Below, one piece after another: positions 16,251-25,900 of a stretch of 64,000 bases of DNA (its first letter is position 1; the number at the start of each line of letters is the position of its first letter). This stretch comes from Streptomyces melanogenes (GTDB lineage: Bacteria > Actinomycetota > Actinomycetes > Streptomycetales > Streptomycetaceae). The notes beneath the pieces were generated by a model. It was not told where the DNA came from. It ran no database searches and saw nothing but the letters and a program-made list of their open reading frames with translations. The translations under genes were made by a program, and so were the position numbers. The DNA lies in the NCBI RefSeq assembly GCF_014649795.1, contig NZ_BMTS01000001.1, forward strand, positions 496,001 to 560,000. The letters are read 5' to 3'.

Positions 16251-17222
16251 ATGAAGCGGCGACACCTGGGCGGGGCGGACGGGTTCGAGGTCAGCGGGCT
16301 GTGCCTGGGGGCGATGGGGTTCGGGACCTGGGTGGACGAGCGGACCTCGTACGCCATCCTGGACCGCTTCCTGGAAGCGGGCGGGACCTTCGTGGACACC
16401 GCCGACTGCTATGCCTTCTGGATGGACGGCGCCACGGGTGCGGAGAGCGAACTCCTGCTGGGGCGCTGGCTCGCCGACCGTGGCGTACGCGACCGGATGG
16501 TGCTCGCCACCAAGGTCGGCGGGCTCGCCACCGGGCCGCTCGAGGAGTGGCCCGGCAACGCCGAGGGGCTCTCGGCCCCGGTGATCCGCAAGCAGGCCGA
16601 GGCGAGCCTGCGCCATCTCGGCACCGACCGCATCGACCTCTACTACGCGCACGTCGAGGACCGGACCGTTCCGGTGGAGGAGACCGTGGGCGCCTTCGGC
16701 GAGCTGGTGCGGGACGGGAAGGTGCGGGCGCTCGGCTGCAGCAACCTCGCCGCCTGGCGCATCGAGCAGTCGCGGGCCGCCGCCCGGGAGTTGGGCGTGG
16801 CCGCCTATGGCGCGGTGCAGCAGCGACACACGTATCTGCGCCCCCGGCCGGGCGCCGACGGCGGGGTCAACCCCTTCGCGGGCCCCGAACTGCTCGACTA
16901 CGTCCGCGACCGCCGCGACGAGCTGACGCTGCTCGCCTACTCTCCGCAGCTCGGCGGCGCCTACACCAACCCGGCCAAACCGCTCCCGGCCGAGTACGAC
17001 CACCCGGACTCGACCGCGCGGCTCGCCGTGCTGCGTACGGTGGCGGACGAACTGGGGGCGACCGTCAACCAGGTGGTCCTCGCCTGGCTGCTGCACAGCG
17101 ACCCGGCCGCGCTGCCCGTGGTCGGCGCCAGCAGCGTCGCGCAGCTGGACGAGGCGCTGGGGGCGTTGGAGCTCGACCTCGACGCGGAGCTGATGGAGCG
17201 TCTGGACGCGGCCGGGGCCTGA
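16251..17222 (+). CDS. Aldo/keto reductase
   Basis: 323 residues from ATG 16251, preceded by GGGAGGGG. An AKR fold with SGLCLGAMGFGTW at the N-terminus, FVDTADCYAFW carrying the catalytic Asp and Tyr, LATKVGG with the catalytic Lys, DRIDLYYAHVED (the His) and GCSNLAAWRIEQS. It should perform NADPH-dependent reduction of aldehydes or ketones. The closest group is the stress- and detoxification-related AKRs of actinomycetes. It is divergent from the arginase-family gene and converges on the threonine synthase gene. A MerR-like promoter candidate lies upstream. Confidence 0.9.
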   Translation: MKRRHLGGADGFEVSGLCLGAMGFGTWVDERTSYAILDRFLEAGGTFVDTADCYAFWMDGATGAESELLLGRWLADRGVRDRMVLATKVGGLATGPLEEWPGNAEGLSAPVIRKQAEASLRHLGTDRIDLYYAHVEDRTVPVEETVGAFGELVRDGKVRALGCSNLAAWRIEQSRAAARELGVAAYGAVQQRHTYLRPRPGADGGVNPFAGPELLDYVRDRRDELTLLAYSPQLGGAYTNPAKPLPAEYDHPDSTARLAVLRTVADELGATVNQVVLAWLLHSDPAALPVVGASSVAQLDEALGALELDLDAELMERLDAAGA

Positions 17223-17259
17223 CGCCCCATCAGCCATCACGTCGGCGCGGGCCCGGGAG

Positions 17260-18366
17260 TCAGGACGTCAGGTGCAGGGCCTGGGCCACGTCCGCCGTGC
17301 GGGCCGAGGACGTGGTCGACTCGTAGCCGCCGCGCATCGAGGCGTCCGGGTCCTTGAGGCCGTTGCCGGTGACCGTGACCACCACGCGCTGCCCGGCGTC
17401 CAGGCGGCCCGCGCGGTGCTCGGCGAGCAGCCCCGCGATGCCGGCCGCCGACGCGGGCTCGACGAAGACGCCCTCGTGGCGGGCGACGAGGCGGTACGCG
17501 TCGAGGATCTGCTCGTCGGTGACGGCGTCGATCAGACCGCCGGAGCTGTCGCGCGCGTCGATCGCGCCCCGCCACGAGGCGGGGTTGCCGATGCGGATCG
17601 CGGTGGCCACCGTCTCCGGCTCGGCCACCACCTCGCCGTGCACCAGCGGCGCCGCGCCCGCTGCCTGGAAGCCCCACAGCCGGGGTCGGCCGGTGGCGAG
17701 ACCGGCGGTGGCGTACGCGTCGTAGCCGCGCCAGGCGGCCGTGATGTTCCCGGCGTTGCCGACCGGGAGGCAGTGGATGTCCGGCGCGTCGCCCAGCGCG
17801 TCCACGACCTCGAAGGCGACGGTCTGCTGGCCCGCCAGGCGGTGGTCGTTGACCGAGTTCACCAGCGCGACCGGGTGGTGCTCGGCCAGCTCGCGGGCGA
17901 TGCGCAGACAGTCGTCGAAGGAGCCGGTCACCTCGACGATCTCGGCGCCGTAGCGGACCGCCTGGGCGAGCTTGCCGAGCGCGATGTGGCCCCGGGGGAC
18001 CAGGACGGCGGCGCCGATGCCCGCGCGGGCCGCGTACGCGGCGGCCGAGGCGCTGGTGTTGCCGGTGGAGGCGCACACCACCGTGCGCGCGCCCGCCTCG
18101 ACGGCCTTGCTGACCGCGACCGTCATGCCCCGGTCCTTGAAGGAGCCGGTGGGGTTGGCGCCCTCCACCTTCAGCCATACGTCGCAGCCGGTGAGCGCCG
18201 AGAGGTGGGCGGCCGGGACGAGCGGCGTGTTGCCCTCGTGCAGCGAGACGACGGGGGTGGCGTCCGTGACGGGCAGCCAGGCGCGGTAGCCGTCGATCAG
18301 GCCGCGCCAGGGGCGGGTCCGTACGGAGGTCGTGGTGAGGGCGGCGGAGCGCTCGTCTATGGTCAC
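17260..18366 (-). CDS. thrC: Threonine synthase (stand-alone copy)
   Basis: 368 residues. A PLP enzyme of the threonine synthase family: [28 protein letters not shown] with the PLP-binding Lys77, [34 protein letters not shown] for the phosphate cup, and [11 protein letters not shown] at the C-terminus. It converts O-phosphohomoserine to threonine. In many actinomycetes thrC lies with hom and thrB; here neither neighbour is present, so this is probably a second, separately regulated copy. The divergent RpiR regulator and the palindrome between them suggest local control. Confidence 0.9.
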   Translation of the reverse strand: MTIDERSAALTTTSVRTRPWRGLIDGYRAWLPVTDATPVVSLHEGNTPLVPAAHLSALTGCDVWLKVEGANPTGSFKDRGMTVAVSKAVEAGARTVVCASTGNTSASAAAYAARAGIGAAVLVPRGHIALGKLAQAVRYGAEIVEVTGSFDDCLRIARELAEHHPVALVNSVNDHRLAGQQTVAFEVVDALGDAPDIHCLPVGNAGNITAAWRGYDAYATAGLATGRPRLWGFQAAGAAPLVHGEVVAEPETVATAIRIGNPASWRGAIDARDSSGGLIDAVTDEQILDAYRLVARHEGVFVEPASAAGIAGLLAEHRAGRLDAGQRVVVTVTGNGLKDPDASMRGGYESTTSSARTADVAQALHLTS

Positions 18367-18401
18367 GAGTGTTACTCTAACCCGAGATATTCAAGGTTTG
18401 C

Positions 18402-18415
18402 GAAACAATCGTTTC
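18402..18415. promoter_or_regulatory. Palindromic operator candidate (RpiR type)
   Basis: GAAAC-AATC-GTTTC, perfect 5-bp arms with a 4-nt centre, sits in the 77-nt gap between divergent thrC and rpiR-like genes, 36 nt from thrC and 29 nt from the regulator start. GAAA/TTTC palindromes are typical of RpiR/MurR-family sites. Confidence 0.6.
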
Positions 18416-18443
18416 ATCACCGGCGACGGCGGCGGGGAGTGGC

Positions 18444-19280
18444 ATGGCGAACGAGGACGAGGTGGCGGCCCGGCTCGGGGCGGTCTATCCGGAGCTGCCG
18501 CGCGGGGAGCAGGCCATCGTGCGGGTGCTGCTCGACGACTATCCGTTCGCCGCCCTGGGCTCGCTGCGCTCCCTGGCGGACCGGGCGAAGGTCAGCCCGC
18601 CGACCGCCTCCCGGCTCTTCGCCCGGCTCGGCTGGTCCGGCTTCGCCGACTTCCAGGCCGCGGTCCGCGCCGAGGGCCGCGAGCACGACCGCTCCCGGCT
18701 GCGCGAATTCGTGGCCACCGCCCCCGACGGCCCGCGCCGGGCGGCCGAGCAGCTCACGGCCGGGCTCGACGCCACCATCGCCGCGGCCGGCGAACCCCTG
18801 CTCGCCCGGATCGCCGCGCTGCTCTCCCAGGCGCGCGGGGTGTGGGGGATGGGCGGCCCGCTGAGCGAACTCGCCGCCGACTATCTGGTCCGCCAGCTCG
18901 CCAGCCTGCGCCCGGGAGTGCGCCGGGTCCCGGACGGGGCGGCCGAGCGGGCCCGGGTGCTGCTCGACCTGGGCCCGGGCGATCTGGTCGTGGCGTACGA
19001 CTTCCGCCGCTACAGCGACACCACCGCACGGTTCGTGCGCGCGGCCCGGGCGCGCGGGACCCGGCTGGTGCTGGTCACCGACGCCTGGGAGTCCCCGCTG
19101 GCCGCACAGGCCGAGGTGCTGCTGAGGCTGCCCCGCGGCGCTGCGGGCCCCATCGCCCCGCTCACCCATGAGATCGCGGTGACCGAGCTGATCCTGGTCG
19201 CGACCGTGCCGCTGCTCACCGAGTCGGCCGGGCGGCTGGAGAACCTCGACGCCCTCACGGCGGAGCTCGGCCAGGACTGA
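18444..19280 (+). CDS. RpiR/MurR family transcriptional regulator (HTH + SIS)
   Basis: 278 residues. The N-terminal HTH_6 domain is AIVRVLLDDYPFAALGSLRSLADRAKVSPPTASRLFARLGWSGF in outline. The C-terminal sugar-isomerase (SIS) domain runs from about residue 125: GVWGMGGPLSELAADYLVRQL, PGDLVVAYDFRRYSDTTARFV and RGTRLVLVTDAWESPLA. SIS domains bind phosphorylated sugars or related metabolites. Its divergent neighbour is threonine synthase, an unusual partner, so its effector may be a phosphorylated amino-acid intermediate rather than a sugar; this is inference. An in-frame ATG and a good palindrome precede it. Confidence 0.9.
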   Translation: MANEDEVAARLGAVYPELPRGEQAIVRVLLDDYPFAALGSLRSLADRAKVSPPTASRLFARLGWSGFADFQAAVRAEGREHDRSRLREFVATAPDGPRRAAEQLTAGLDATIAAAGEPLLARIAALLSQARGVWGMGGPLSELAADYLVRQLASLRPGVRRVPDGAAERARVLLDLGPGDLVVAYDFRRYSDTTARFVRAARARGTRLVLVTDAWESPLAAQAEVLLRLPRGAAGPIAPLTHEIAVTELILVATVPLLTESAGRLENLDALTAELGQD

Positions 19281-19419
19281 CCGGCCCGGCGGTCGGGGGC
19301 GTGCGGGGGCGCTTCTCTCTCTGGTTACGCGCGCAGGGCGCCGGTCCTCGCGCTCTGCCGGGGCGCGCGGGCGGTGCGAGACGGTGGCACGGTCTCATCG
19401 CCGTACGGAAGGCCCGTCG

Positions 19420-19638
19420 ATGCCACGAGGTGCGCAGCCGACCACCGTGACCCGCACGAGCGCGGAGGCCTCCCCGCCGCACTGCGTGACCCGTGGCCGG
19501 GGCTCGGGCGTGGTCGTCCGCAGCGTCGTGGCGTCACCGGCCGCCCGCCGCTCCCCCCTCGAATCCGGCTGCCGCAGCGTCTGCCCGGGAGGCAGTGCCC
19601 TCTTGTACGCCGCCGGGCCCGCCGGGTTCACGCGGTGA
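19420..19638 (+). CDS. Possible small ORF translationally coupled to the flavoprotein gene
   Basis: 72 codons starting at ATG 19420 with GGAAGG 8 nt upstream. Its TGA overlaps the GTG start of the flavoprotein as GTGA, the junction seen in coupled actinomycete operons. The product is Arg/Ser/Ala/Pro-rich with two Cys residues and has no recognisable domain, signal peptide or helix. The coding evidence is only the ribosome-binding site and the overlap, so it could be a leader ORF or chance. No homologue is recalled. Confidence 0.35.
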   Translation: MPRGAQPTTVTRTSAEASPPHCVTRGRGSGVVVRSVVASPAARRSPLESGCRSVCPGGSALLYAAGPAGFTR

Positions 19639-21158
19639 TCCCCGCACAGGCCTCCCGTCCCGGAAGGGACGTGCGGGTGGTGGTCGTCGGAGCGGGGTTC
19701 TCCGGCATCGGCGCCGCCATCCGGCTGCGGCAGGCGGGGTTCCGCGACGTGGTCGTCCTGGAGAAGGCGCCCCAACTCGGCGGTACCTGGCGGGAGAACA
19801 CCTATCCCGGCTGCGCCTGCGACGTGCCCTCCACGCTCTACAGCTACTCGTTCGCCCCGGACACCGCCTGGACGAGGGTGTTCGCCGGGCAGCCGGAGAT
19901 CCACGCCTATCTGCGCACCACGGCCGAGCGGTTCGGGCTCGGCGAGGTGCTGCGCTGCGGGGTGCGGGTGCTGGGAGCCCGCTGGGACCCGGCGGCCGCG
20001 CGCTGGCGCCTGGAGACCAGCGACGGCTCCTACAGCGCGGCCGTGCTGGTCCTGGCCACCGGCCCGTGGCACGTGCCGCGCCCGCTGGAGGTGCCCGGCG
20101 TCCAGGACTTCGCCGGACCGGTGCTGCACACTGCCCGCTGGGACCACGGCGTCGACCTGACCGGCCGCCGCGTGGCCGTGGTCGGCAGCGGCGCCTCCGC
20201 CGTCCAGCTCGTGCCCGAGATCGTGTCCCGCGCGGCGGGGGTACGGCTCTTCCAGCGCACCGCACCCTGGGTGCTGCCCAAACCCGACCTGCCGGTACCG
20301 GCGGCGCTCAACTGGTGTCTGGATCGCGTGCCCGGCGCCCGCAGAGCCCTGCGCGCCGGGCAGTTCGGCCTCCAGGAGGGCCTGGGCTGCGCCTTCCGCC
20401 ACCCCGAGCTGGCCCGGCTGGTCGAGACGGGCGCCCGCGCACACCTGCGCCTCGCGGTCCGCGACCCGGCCACCCGCCGGGCGCTCACCCCGGACTACCG
20501 ACTGGGCTGCAAGCGCCTGCTGACCTCCAGCACCTACTACCAGGCCCTGTCCCAGCCGCACGTCCACCTCCACCCCACCGCCGTGGCGGCCGTGCGCGAG
20601 AAGGAGGTCGTCGGCGCCGACGGCACCGTGGCCGAGGCCGACGTCCTGGTCACGGCCACCGGCTTCCGGGTCGGCGAACCGCCGCTGGCCGAGCGCCTGT
20701 ACGACGCCGACGGCCGTACGCTGCGAGCGGCCTGGGCCGGTGAACCGCAGGCGTATTTGGGCAGCAGCGTCAGCGGCTTCCCCAACCTCTTCCTGCTCCT
20801 GGGCCCCAATCTGCTCGGCGGTTCCACCTCCGCGATCAGCGTCCTCGAAGCCCAGCTGACCTTCCTCACCGCCGCCCTCACCCACCTCCGGCGCACCGGG
20901 CACACCGCCCTGGATGTCCGGCCCGCCGCACAGGCCTCGTACAACGCGACCGTGCAGAAGGCGTTGGCGAGCACCGTCTACAACACCGGCGGCTGTACGA
21001 GCTATTACCTCGCGCCCAGCGGGCGCAACACCTTCGCCTGGCCGTGGTCCACCGGGCGGCTGGTGCGACTGCTGAGCCGCTTCGACCCCGGCGCGTACAC
21101 CTGGCAGGCACAGGGCGTCCGGGGGCCGGAACTGCCCGAGACGGCCGAGGCGTTCTGA
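19635..21158 (+). CDS. Flavin-containing Baeyer-Villiger-type monooxygenase
   Basis: 507 residues from GTG 19635. FAD-binding GAGFSG (19-24) is followed by GGTWRENTYPGCACDVPS. The Baeyer-Villiger fingerprint FxGxxxHxxxW is intact as FAGPVLHTARW (159-169), next to the NADPH Rossmann motif VVGSGASAVQLVP. A C-terminal GPNLLGGSTSAISVLEAQ block completes the class B flavoprotein architecture. Such enzymes insert oxygen next to ketones, or oxidise N or S, using NADPH and O2. The substrate is unknown. The GTG has no clear ribosome-binding site but overlaps the stop of a small upstream ORF, consistent with coupling. A regulator gene lies 350 nt upstream. Confidence 0.88.
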   Translation: MIPAQASRPGRDVRVVVVGAGFSGIGAAIRLRQAGFRDVVVLEKAPQLGGTWRENTYPGCACDVPSTLYSYSFAPDTAWTRVFAGQPEIHAYLRTTAERFGLGEVLRCGVRVLGARWDPAAARWRLETSDGSYSAAVLVLATGPWHVPRPLEVPGVQDFAGPVLHTARWDHGVDLTGRRVAVVGSGASAVQLVPEIVSRAAGVRLFQRTAPWVLPKPDLPVPAALNWCLDRVPGARRALRAGQFGLQEGLGCAFRHPELARLVETGARAHLRLAVRDPATRRALTPDYRLGCKRLLTSSTYYQALSQPHVHLHPTAVAAVREKEVVGADGTVAEADVLVTATGFRVGEPPLAERLYDADGRTLRAAWAGEPQAYLGSSVSGFPNLFLLLGPNLLGGSTSAISVLEAQLTFLTAALTHLRRTGHTALDVRPAAQASYNATVQKALASTVYNTGGCTSYYLAPSGRNTFAWPWSTGRLVRLLSRFDPGAYTWQAQGVRGPELPETAEAF

Positions 21159-21185
21159 GGAGAGGCGAGCCGCGGTGCGGCGGTG

Positions 21186-21686
21186 TCAGGACGTGTCGGT
21201 CCGCTCCGCCGCGCGTTCGGCGGCCTCGACCTGCGCGGCGAATTCCTTGGCGGTCAGGCGCTGCAATGCGCCGCCGTGGCGCCAAGCCAGCTCGTCGGCG
21301 GGCTCCGGCGACGCCTCGTGGAGGTCGAGGACGAGCAGGGCCGCGCCGTCCTCGACCCGGCTGCTCAGCATGATCAGGCCCGCGCCGTCCTCGATGAGCT
21401 GGCGGTTCTCGGCGGCGTTGGCGAGGGCCGCCCCGGCCGCGCTGCCGAACAGCACGCCGATCGGCCCGCCGAGCAGCCCCACGAGCCCGCCCACCACTCC
21501 GCCGCCCACCGTGGGCACCCCGGCGCCGCGCACATGGTTGTCGGGCACGTCGAGCAGGCCCTCCGCGGACCGCTCCAGGACCGCCGCCTGACGCAGCCCC
21601 GGCAGCGAGACGGCTTCCTCGTACGCCGCCCGGCACCGCGACGGATCGGTGAACGAGACCAGCAGCACATGATGAGTGTCCGCCAT
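21186..21686 (-). CDS. Glycine-zipper membrane-associated protein (DUF1269-like)
   Basis: 166 residues from ATG 21686. The N-terminal domain (HHVLLVSFTDPSRCRAAYEEAVSLPGLRQAAVLERS) resembles small stress-related DUF1269-type proteins. It is followed by a Gly-rich hydrophobic hairpin, TVGGGVVGGLVGLLGGPIGVLFGSAAGAALA, typical of glycine zippers that insert in membranes. The C-terminal part predicts another alpha/beta unit (LIMLSSRVEDGAALLVLDLHEA). Function is unknown; relatives are often linked to envelope stress. It converges on the flavoprotein gene. Confidence 0.75.
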   Translation of the reverse strand: MADTHHVLLVSFTDPSRCRAAYEEAVSLPGLRQAAVLERSAEGLLDVPDNHVRGAGVPTVGGGVVGGLVGLLGGPIGVLFGSAAGAALANAAENRQLIEDGAGLIMLSSRVEDGAALLVLDLHEASPEPADELAWRHGGALQRLTAKEFAAQVEAAERAAERTDTS

Positions 21687-22052
21687 GGCAGGTGCTCTCC
21701 CTTGTCGTGCGATGCGCCGTCCTTGCCCTGCGGTCCGCCGCTCCCGCCCCTCCAGTGGAACGCCCGTTCCGGCGCGCCGCCAGGTGAGCACGCCCGTCGG
21801 GGCAAAAGGACCGGTCCGGCCGGGCGCGGATTCGGGTCATTTTCCCCGGGGCTCCTATGTGACCGAAAAGAAATCAAGAAATGCACTATTCGCCGCAAGG
21901 GAATCCGGTCACGCTGGCCTGCGGAATTCATGCGTTTCTGGCCAAAGGGACTTTATGGCTGTCGCGCCGGAGAACTCTCCCATACGCTGCGCGAGTTGCT
22001 GGAAGAGTTGACTCACTGTCGGCTCGGGTGATCCTCAATCGAGAGGAGAATC
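21687..22052. other. 366-nt non-coding region with relatively low GC
   Basis: No convincing gene. The part from about 21840 to 22000 is visibly richer in A/T than its surroundings. It contains a 7-bp inverted repeat, GTGACCG (21859-21865) and CGGTCAC (21906-21912), 40 nt apart. It should hold the divergent promoters of the glycine-zipper gene and the ricin-lectin gene. Confidence 0.5.
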
Positions 22053-22658
22053 ATGCGGATCTGGAGAAGGGCCGCCGTGGCCCTGGCGACGCTGGGCGCG
22101 CTGTTCCTGGCGGCGCCGACGGCCGGTGCTGTGTCTCCCGGCTCGGACCACGCGCCGGACCACTCGCGCATTGGCGTGGCGAAGGCGAAGGGCGCCGTCC
22201 GGGCGGCCCCGGACCCCAAGCTCGACCTCGCGGCGGCTGCGACGTTCGTCCACCTCGTGAACTACGGGTCGGGGCAGTGCCTGGCGGTCCCCGGCGGCAG
22301 CCTCGACCAGGGCACGGGCCTCATCCAATGGCCGTGCGGCACCTGGAACGACCACTACTGGAACCTTGAGCCGTGGAGCATCGGCGGGGTCCGCTACTAC
22401 CGGGTCGTCAACTACAACAGCAACCAGTGCCTGGCCGTGCCCGGCGGCAGCCGGCAGAACGGCGTCCAGGTCATCCAGTGGCCGTGCGGCACCTGGTACG
22501 ACCACTTCTGGAGGTTCGACGCCACCGGTGGCGGCACCTACCACGTCGTGAACTACAACAGCGGCCAGTGCCTGGCGGTGGAAGGCGGAAGCCGTAACGC
22601 CGGTGCGAAAGCTATCCAATGGCCGTGCGGAACCTGGGCCGACCACTACTGGCGGTGA
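22053..22658 (+). CDS. Secreted ricin-type beta-trefoil lectin
   Basis: 201 residues with a Sec signal peptide (AAVALATLGALFLAAPTAGA). After a short charged linker, three homologous units of about 42 residues each carry VNY.S.QCLAVPGGS and IQWPCGTW.DHYW. These match the alpha, beta and gamma repeats of a ricin B-type trefoil with QxW motifs, a carbohydrate-binding fold. There is no catalytic domain, so it is a stand-alone lectin, perhaps a cell-surface or mycelium-binding factor. The repeats are unusually alike, suggesting recent internal duplication. A hairpin follows the gene. Confidence 0.9.
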   Translation: MRIWRRAAVALATLGALFLAAPTAGAVSPGSDHAPDHSRIGVAKAKGAVRAAPDPKLDLAAAATFVHLVNYGSGQCLAVPGGSLDQGTGLIQWPCGTWNDHYWNLEPWSIGGVRYYRVVNYNSNQCLAVPGGSRQNGVQVIQWPCGTWYDHFWRFDATGGGTYHVVNYNSGQCLAVEGGSRNAGAKAIQWPCGTWADHYWR

Positions 22659-22690
22659 GGAGTAAATCTGCGAGATAACGACGATGCCCT

Positions 22691-22722
22691 CCGGCGGCCG
22701 GGTGACGCGACCCGACCGCCGG
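22691..22722 (+). terminator. Terminator hairpin after ricin lectin
   Basis: CCGGCGG-c-CGGGT and ACCCG-a-CCGCCGG form a 12-bp stem with a single internal mismatch and a 6-nt loop, 33 nt after the stop. Confidence 0.7.
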
Positions 22723-22785
22723 TCGGTCGTCCCCTCCTGATTCCGTCTTCGCGGCGAACCTTTTCCCTTTCTGAATTTCCCCTTC

Positions 22786-22848
22786 CGTACGGATGTGAAG
22801 TCGACCCGTATCGCTGTGAAGCCGACCCGTACGGCTGTGAAGTCGGCG
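22786..22848. repeat. Three tandem 21-bp repeats upstream of the XRE-STAND-WD40 gene
   Basis: Units at 22786-22806, 22807-22827 and 22828-22848 share the core TGTGAAG.CG flanked by CGTA. Unit 2 differs from the others at several positions. The 21-bp period equals two helical turns, placing each unit on the same DNA face. They end 59 nt before the GTG of a gene whose product carries an XRE DNA-binding domain. Confidence 0.75.
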
Positions 22849-22907
22849 CCCGGCACTCCCCGCACTTTCGAGGCTTACGTCCCGTCGGTCACGGAAAGGT
22901 ACGGCTC

Positions 22908-25900
22908 GTGCCGACGAACGACGAGATGGCCAGCGAGTTCGCAGCCGAGCTGCGGCGGCTGAGGAGCCTGCGCGGGATGTCCCTCACCGAGCTCGCCCGC
23001 TCGGTCCACTACAGCAAGGGCTACCTCAGCAAGATCGAGAACGGCGGGAAGCCCCCGACGCTCGACGTGGCCCGGCGCTGCGACGCCGTCCTTGACGCGG
23101 GCGGGGGTCTGACACGGCTCGTACCGAAGACCCCCGCCGGACCGCCCGCCGTCGTCGGCGTTCCCCAAGCCCGCTCCGGCGAGGCCGATCCGGAGGGGGC
23201 GCGCTGCCCGTACCGGGGACTGGCCGCCTACGGGCCGCAGGACGCCGAGTGGTTCTTCGGCCGGGACGGCGCCACGGCGGAGCTGGTGGGGCGGCTCGCC
23301 GAGCGCGTGGGCCACGGGCCGCTGGCCGTGGTCGCGCCCTCGGGCGCCGGGAAGTCCTCGCTGCTCCAGGCCGGGCTGCTGCCCGCGCTGCGGCGCGGCG
23401 CGCTCCCGGTCGCCGGGTCCGCCGCGTGGCCCGCCGTGGTGTGCACGCCGACCGCGCACCCGCTGAGGGAACTGGTGCGCTGCACCGCGGACCTGCTCGG
23501 CCGCGCGGGCGACCGCCTCACCCCCGAGGCGCTGGCCGAACGGCCGCGCGCCCTACTCGACGCGGCCCGCGACGCCCACGGCCACCCCGGACTCGTGCTC
23601 GTGGTCGACCAGTTCGAGGAGGTCTTCACCCTCTGCGCCGACGAGCACGAGCGCCGCGCCTTCGTCGCCGTCCTGCACGCGCTGGCGACGGGCACCGAGC
23701 CGCCGTCGGGAGCAGCGGCCGAGGCGGCGGTCATCTTGGGAGTGCGCGCCGACTTCTTCGGGCACTGCCTCGACCATCCCGAACTCGCCGAGGCGTTCAC
23801 GCACGGCCTGTTCGCGCTCGCGCCGATGTCCGACGCCGAGCAGCGCGCCGCGATCGCCGGACCCGCCGAGCGGGCCGGGCTCGCCCTGGAGCCGGGCCTG
23901 GCCGAGCTGCTGCTGCGCGACCTGCGCTCCGGCCCGGCCGCTTCCCCGGGCTCGCTGCCGCTGCTGGGTCACGCCCTCCTCGCGACCTGGCAGCAGCGCA
24001 CGGGCCGCACCCTCACGGTCGCGGGATACGAGACGACCGGCGGCATCCACGGAGCGGTGGCCCGCACCGCCGAGTCCGTGTTCACCCGCCTCGATCCGGC
24101 CGAGCGGCGGATGGCACGCCACCTGCTCGTACGGCTGGTGCAGGTCGGTGAAGGGTCCGCCGCCCAGACCCGCAGACCGCTCGAACGGGCCCTGATTCCC
24201 GGCCAGTCGGCCGATCCGCCCGCCGCCGCACGCGCCCTCGACGCGTTCCTGCGGGCCCGGCTGGTCACCGCGGGCGCCCAGACCGTGGAGATCACCCACG
24301 AAGCGCTGCTGCACGCCTGGCCCCGGCTGCACGGCTGGATCGAGAGCGACCGCGCCGCCCTCGTACAGCGCCAGCAGCTCGCCGACACCGCCGTCGAGTG
24401 GGCGCGCGCGGCGCACGACCCCGGGCTGCTGTACCGGGGCGCGCGGCTCGACGCGGTCCGCGACTGGGAGCGGCGGCCCGGCAGCGGGGACCGGCTGGGG
24501 GAGCGGGAGGCCGCGTTCGTGGCGGCCTGCCTCGCCGAGGAGGAGCGCGGCCGGCGGGCGGCGCGCCGCCACGTCCGGGTCCGCCGCACCCTGCTCGGCG
24601 CGCTCGCCGCGCTGCTCGCCGTCGCCGTCGCAGCGGGCACCGTGGCCTTCCGTCAGCGCTCCGACGCGTACCGGCAGCGCCGCATCGCCCAGTCGCAGGC
24701 CATGGCCGTACGGTCGGAGGCGCTCGCCGAAGGGCGGCCGGAGGCGTCCATGCTGCTCGCGGCCGCCGCCTATCGCTCGGCCGCCACCCCCGAGTCGCGC
24801 GGGGCCCTGCTGAGCACCCAGGCCCAGTACTTCGACGGGCGGCTGACGGGTCATCAAGGAGCGGTCAACGGCGTGGCGTTCAGCCCCGACGGGCGCCTGC
24901 TCGCCTCGGCCGGATCGGACGCCACGGTACGGATCTGGGACACCGTCCAGCACCGCGAGACGGCCACGCTCACCGGGTACGACGGCCCGGTCACGGCCGT
25001 CGCCTTCGCCCCCGACGGCCACCGCCTGGCGACCGGCGGCACGGACGGGTCGGTACGCCTGTGGGACATGCCCTCCCGTCGGATGACCGCGATCCTGACC
25101 GGCCACCGGGGAGCCGTACGGTCGGTCGCCTTCGCCCCCGACGGGCGCGGCCTCGTCTCGGGCGGCCTCGACCGCACGGTACGGCTGTGGGGCGTGCCGG
25201 ACGGCGCCCCGCGCGGGGTGCTCACCGGCCACGGCGACGCGGTGATGGCGGTGGCCTACGCCCCCGACGGCCGGACCGTCGCCTCGGCGGGCGCCGACCG
25301 GACGGTACGGCTGTGGGACGCGGCCGACGGGCGCCCGGGCGCCGTGCTCACCGGTCACACCGACCAGGTGCTCGGTCTTGCCTTCGCCCCGGACGGCCGC
25401 AGCCTGGCGTCCGGCAGCGCCGACCGGACCGTACGCCTGTGGGACACCGCCGACGGAACGGCGCGAGCGGTCCTCACCGGCCACGGCGACGACGTCAACG
25501 CCGTGGTCTTCAGCCGCAGCGGCGACACCCTCGCCAGCGCGGGCGGCGAGGGCACGGTCCGGCTGTGGGACCCGGTGAAACGCCGTCTTGCGGCGGTGCT
25601 CTCGGGCCACACCGACTATGTGCTGTCCATCGCGGCGGGCCCCGACGGCCGCCTCGCGACCGGCGGGTTCGACCAGTCGGTGGTGTTGTGGAACCCGGGC
25701 GGTCCGGCGCTGGTCGCACGGCCGTTCGCCGAGGAGTGGCAGTCGGCGTTCTCGCCGGACGGCCGCCTCCTCGCCGCCGCGGCGGCGGACCACACGGTAC
25801 GGCTGTGGGACGCGGCCCGCCGCCGCCCGCTCCCGCCGCTCACCGGGCACGACGGATCGGTGTTCGCCGTCGCCTTCTCGCCCGACGGTCGCCTGCTGGC

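Noticed and set aside
22786..22848. CRISPR array
   Set aside because: The three units are contiguous tandem repeats without spacers.
22035..22865. Minus-strand frame in which the 21-bp repeats would encode a seven-residue repeat
   Set aside because: It covers the ricin gene in antisense and a hairpin; no RBS or homology. The repeats are better explained as DNA sites.
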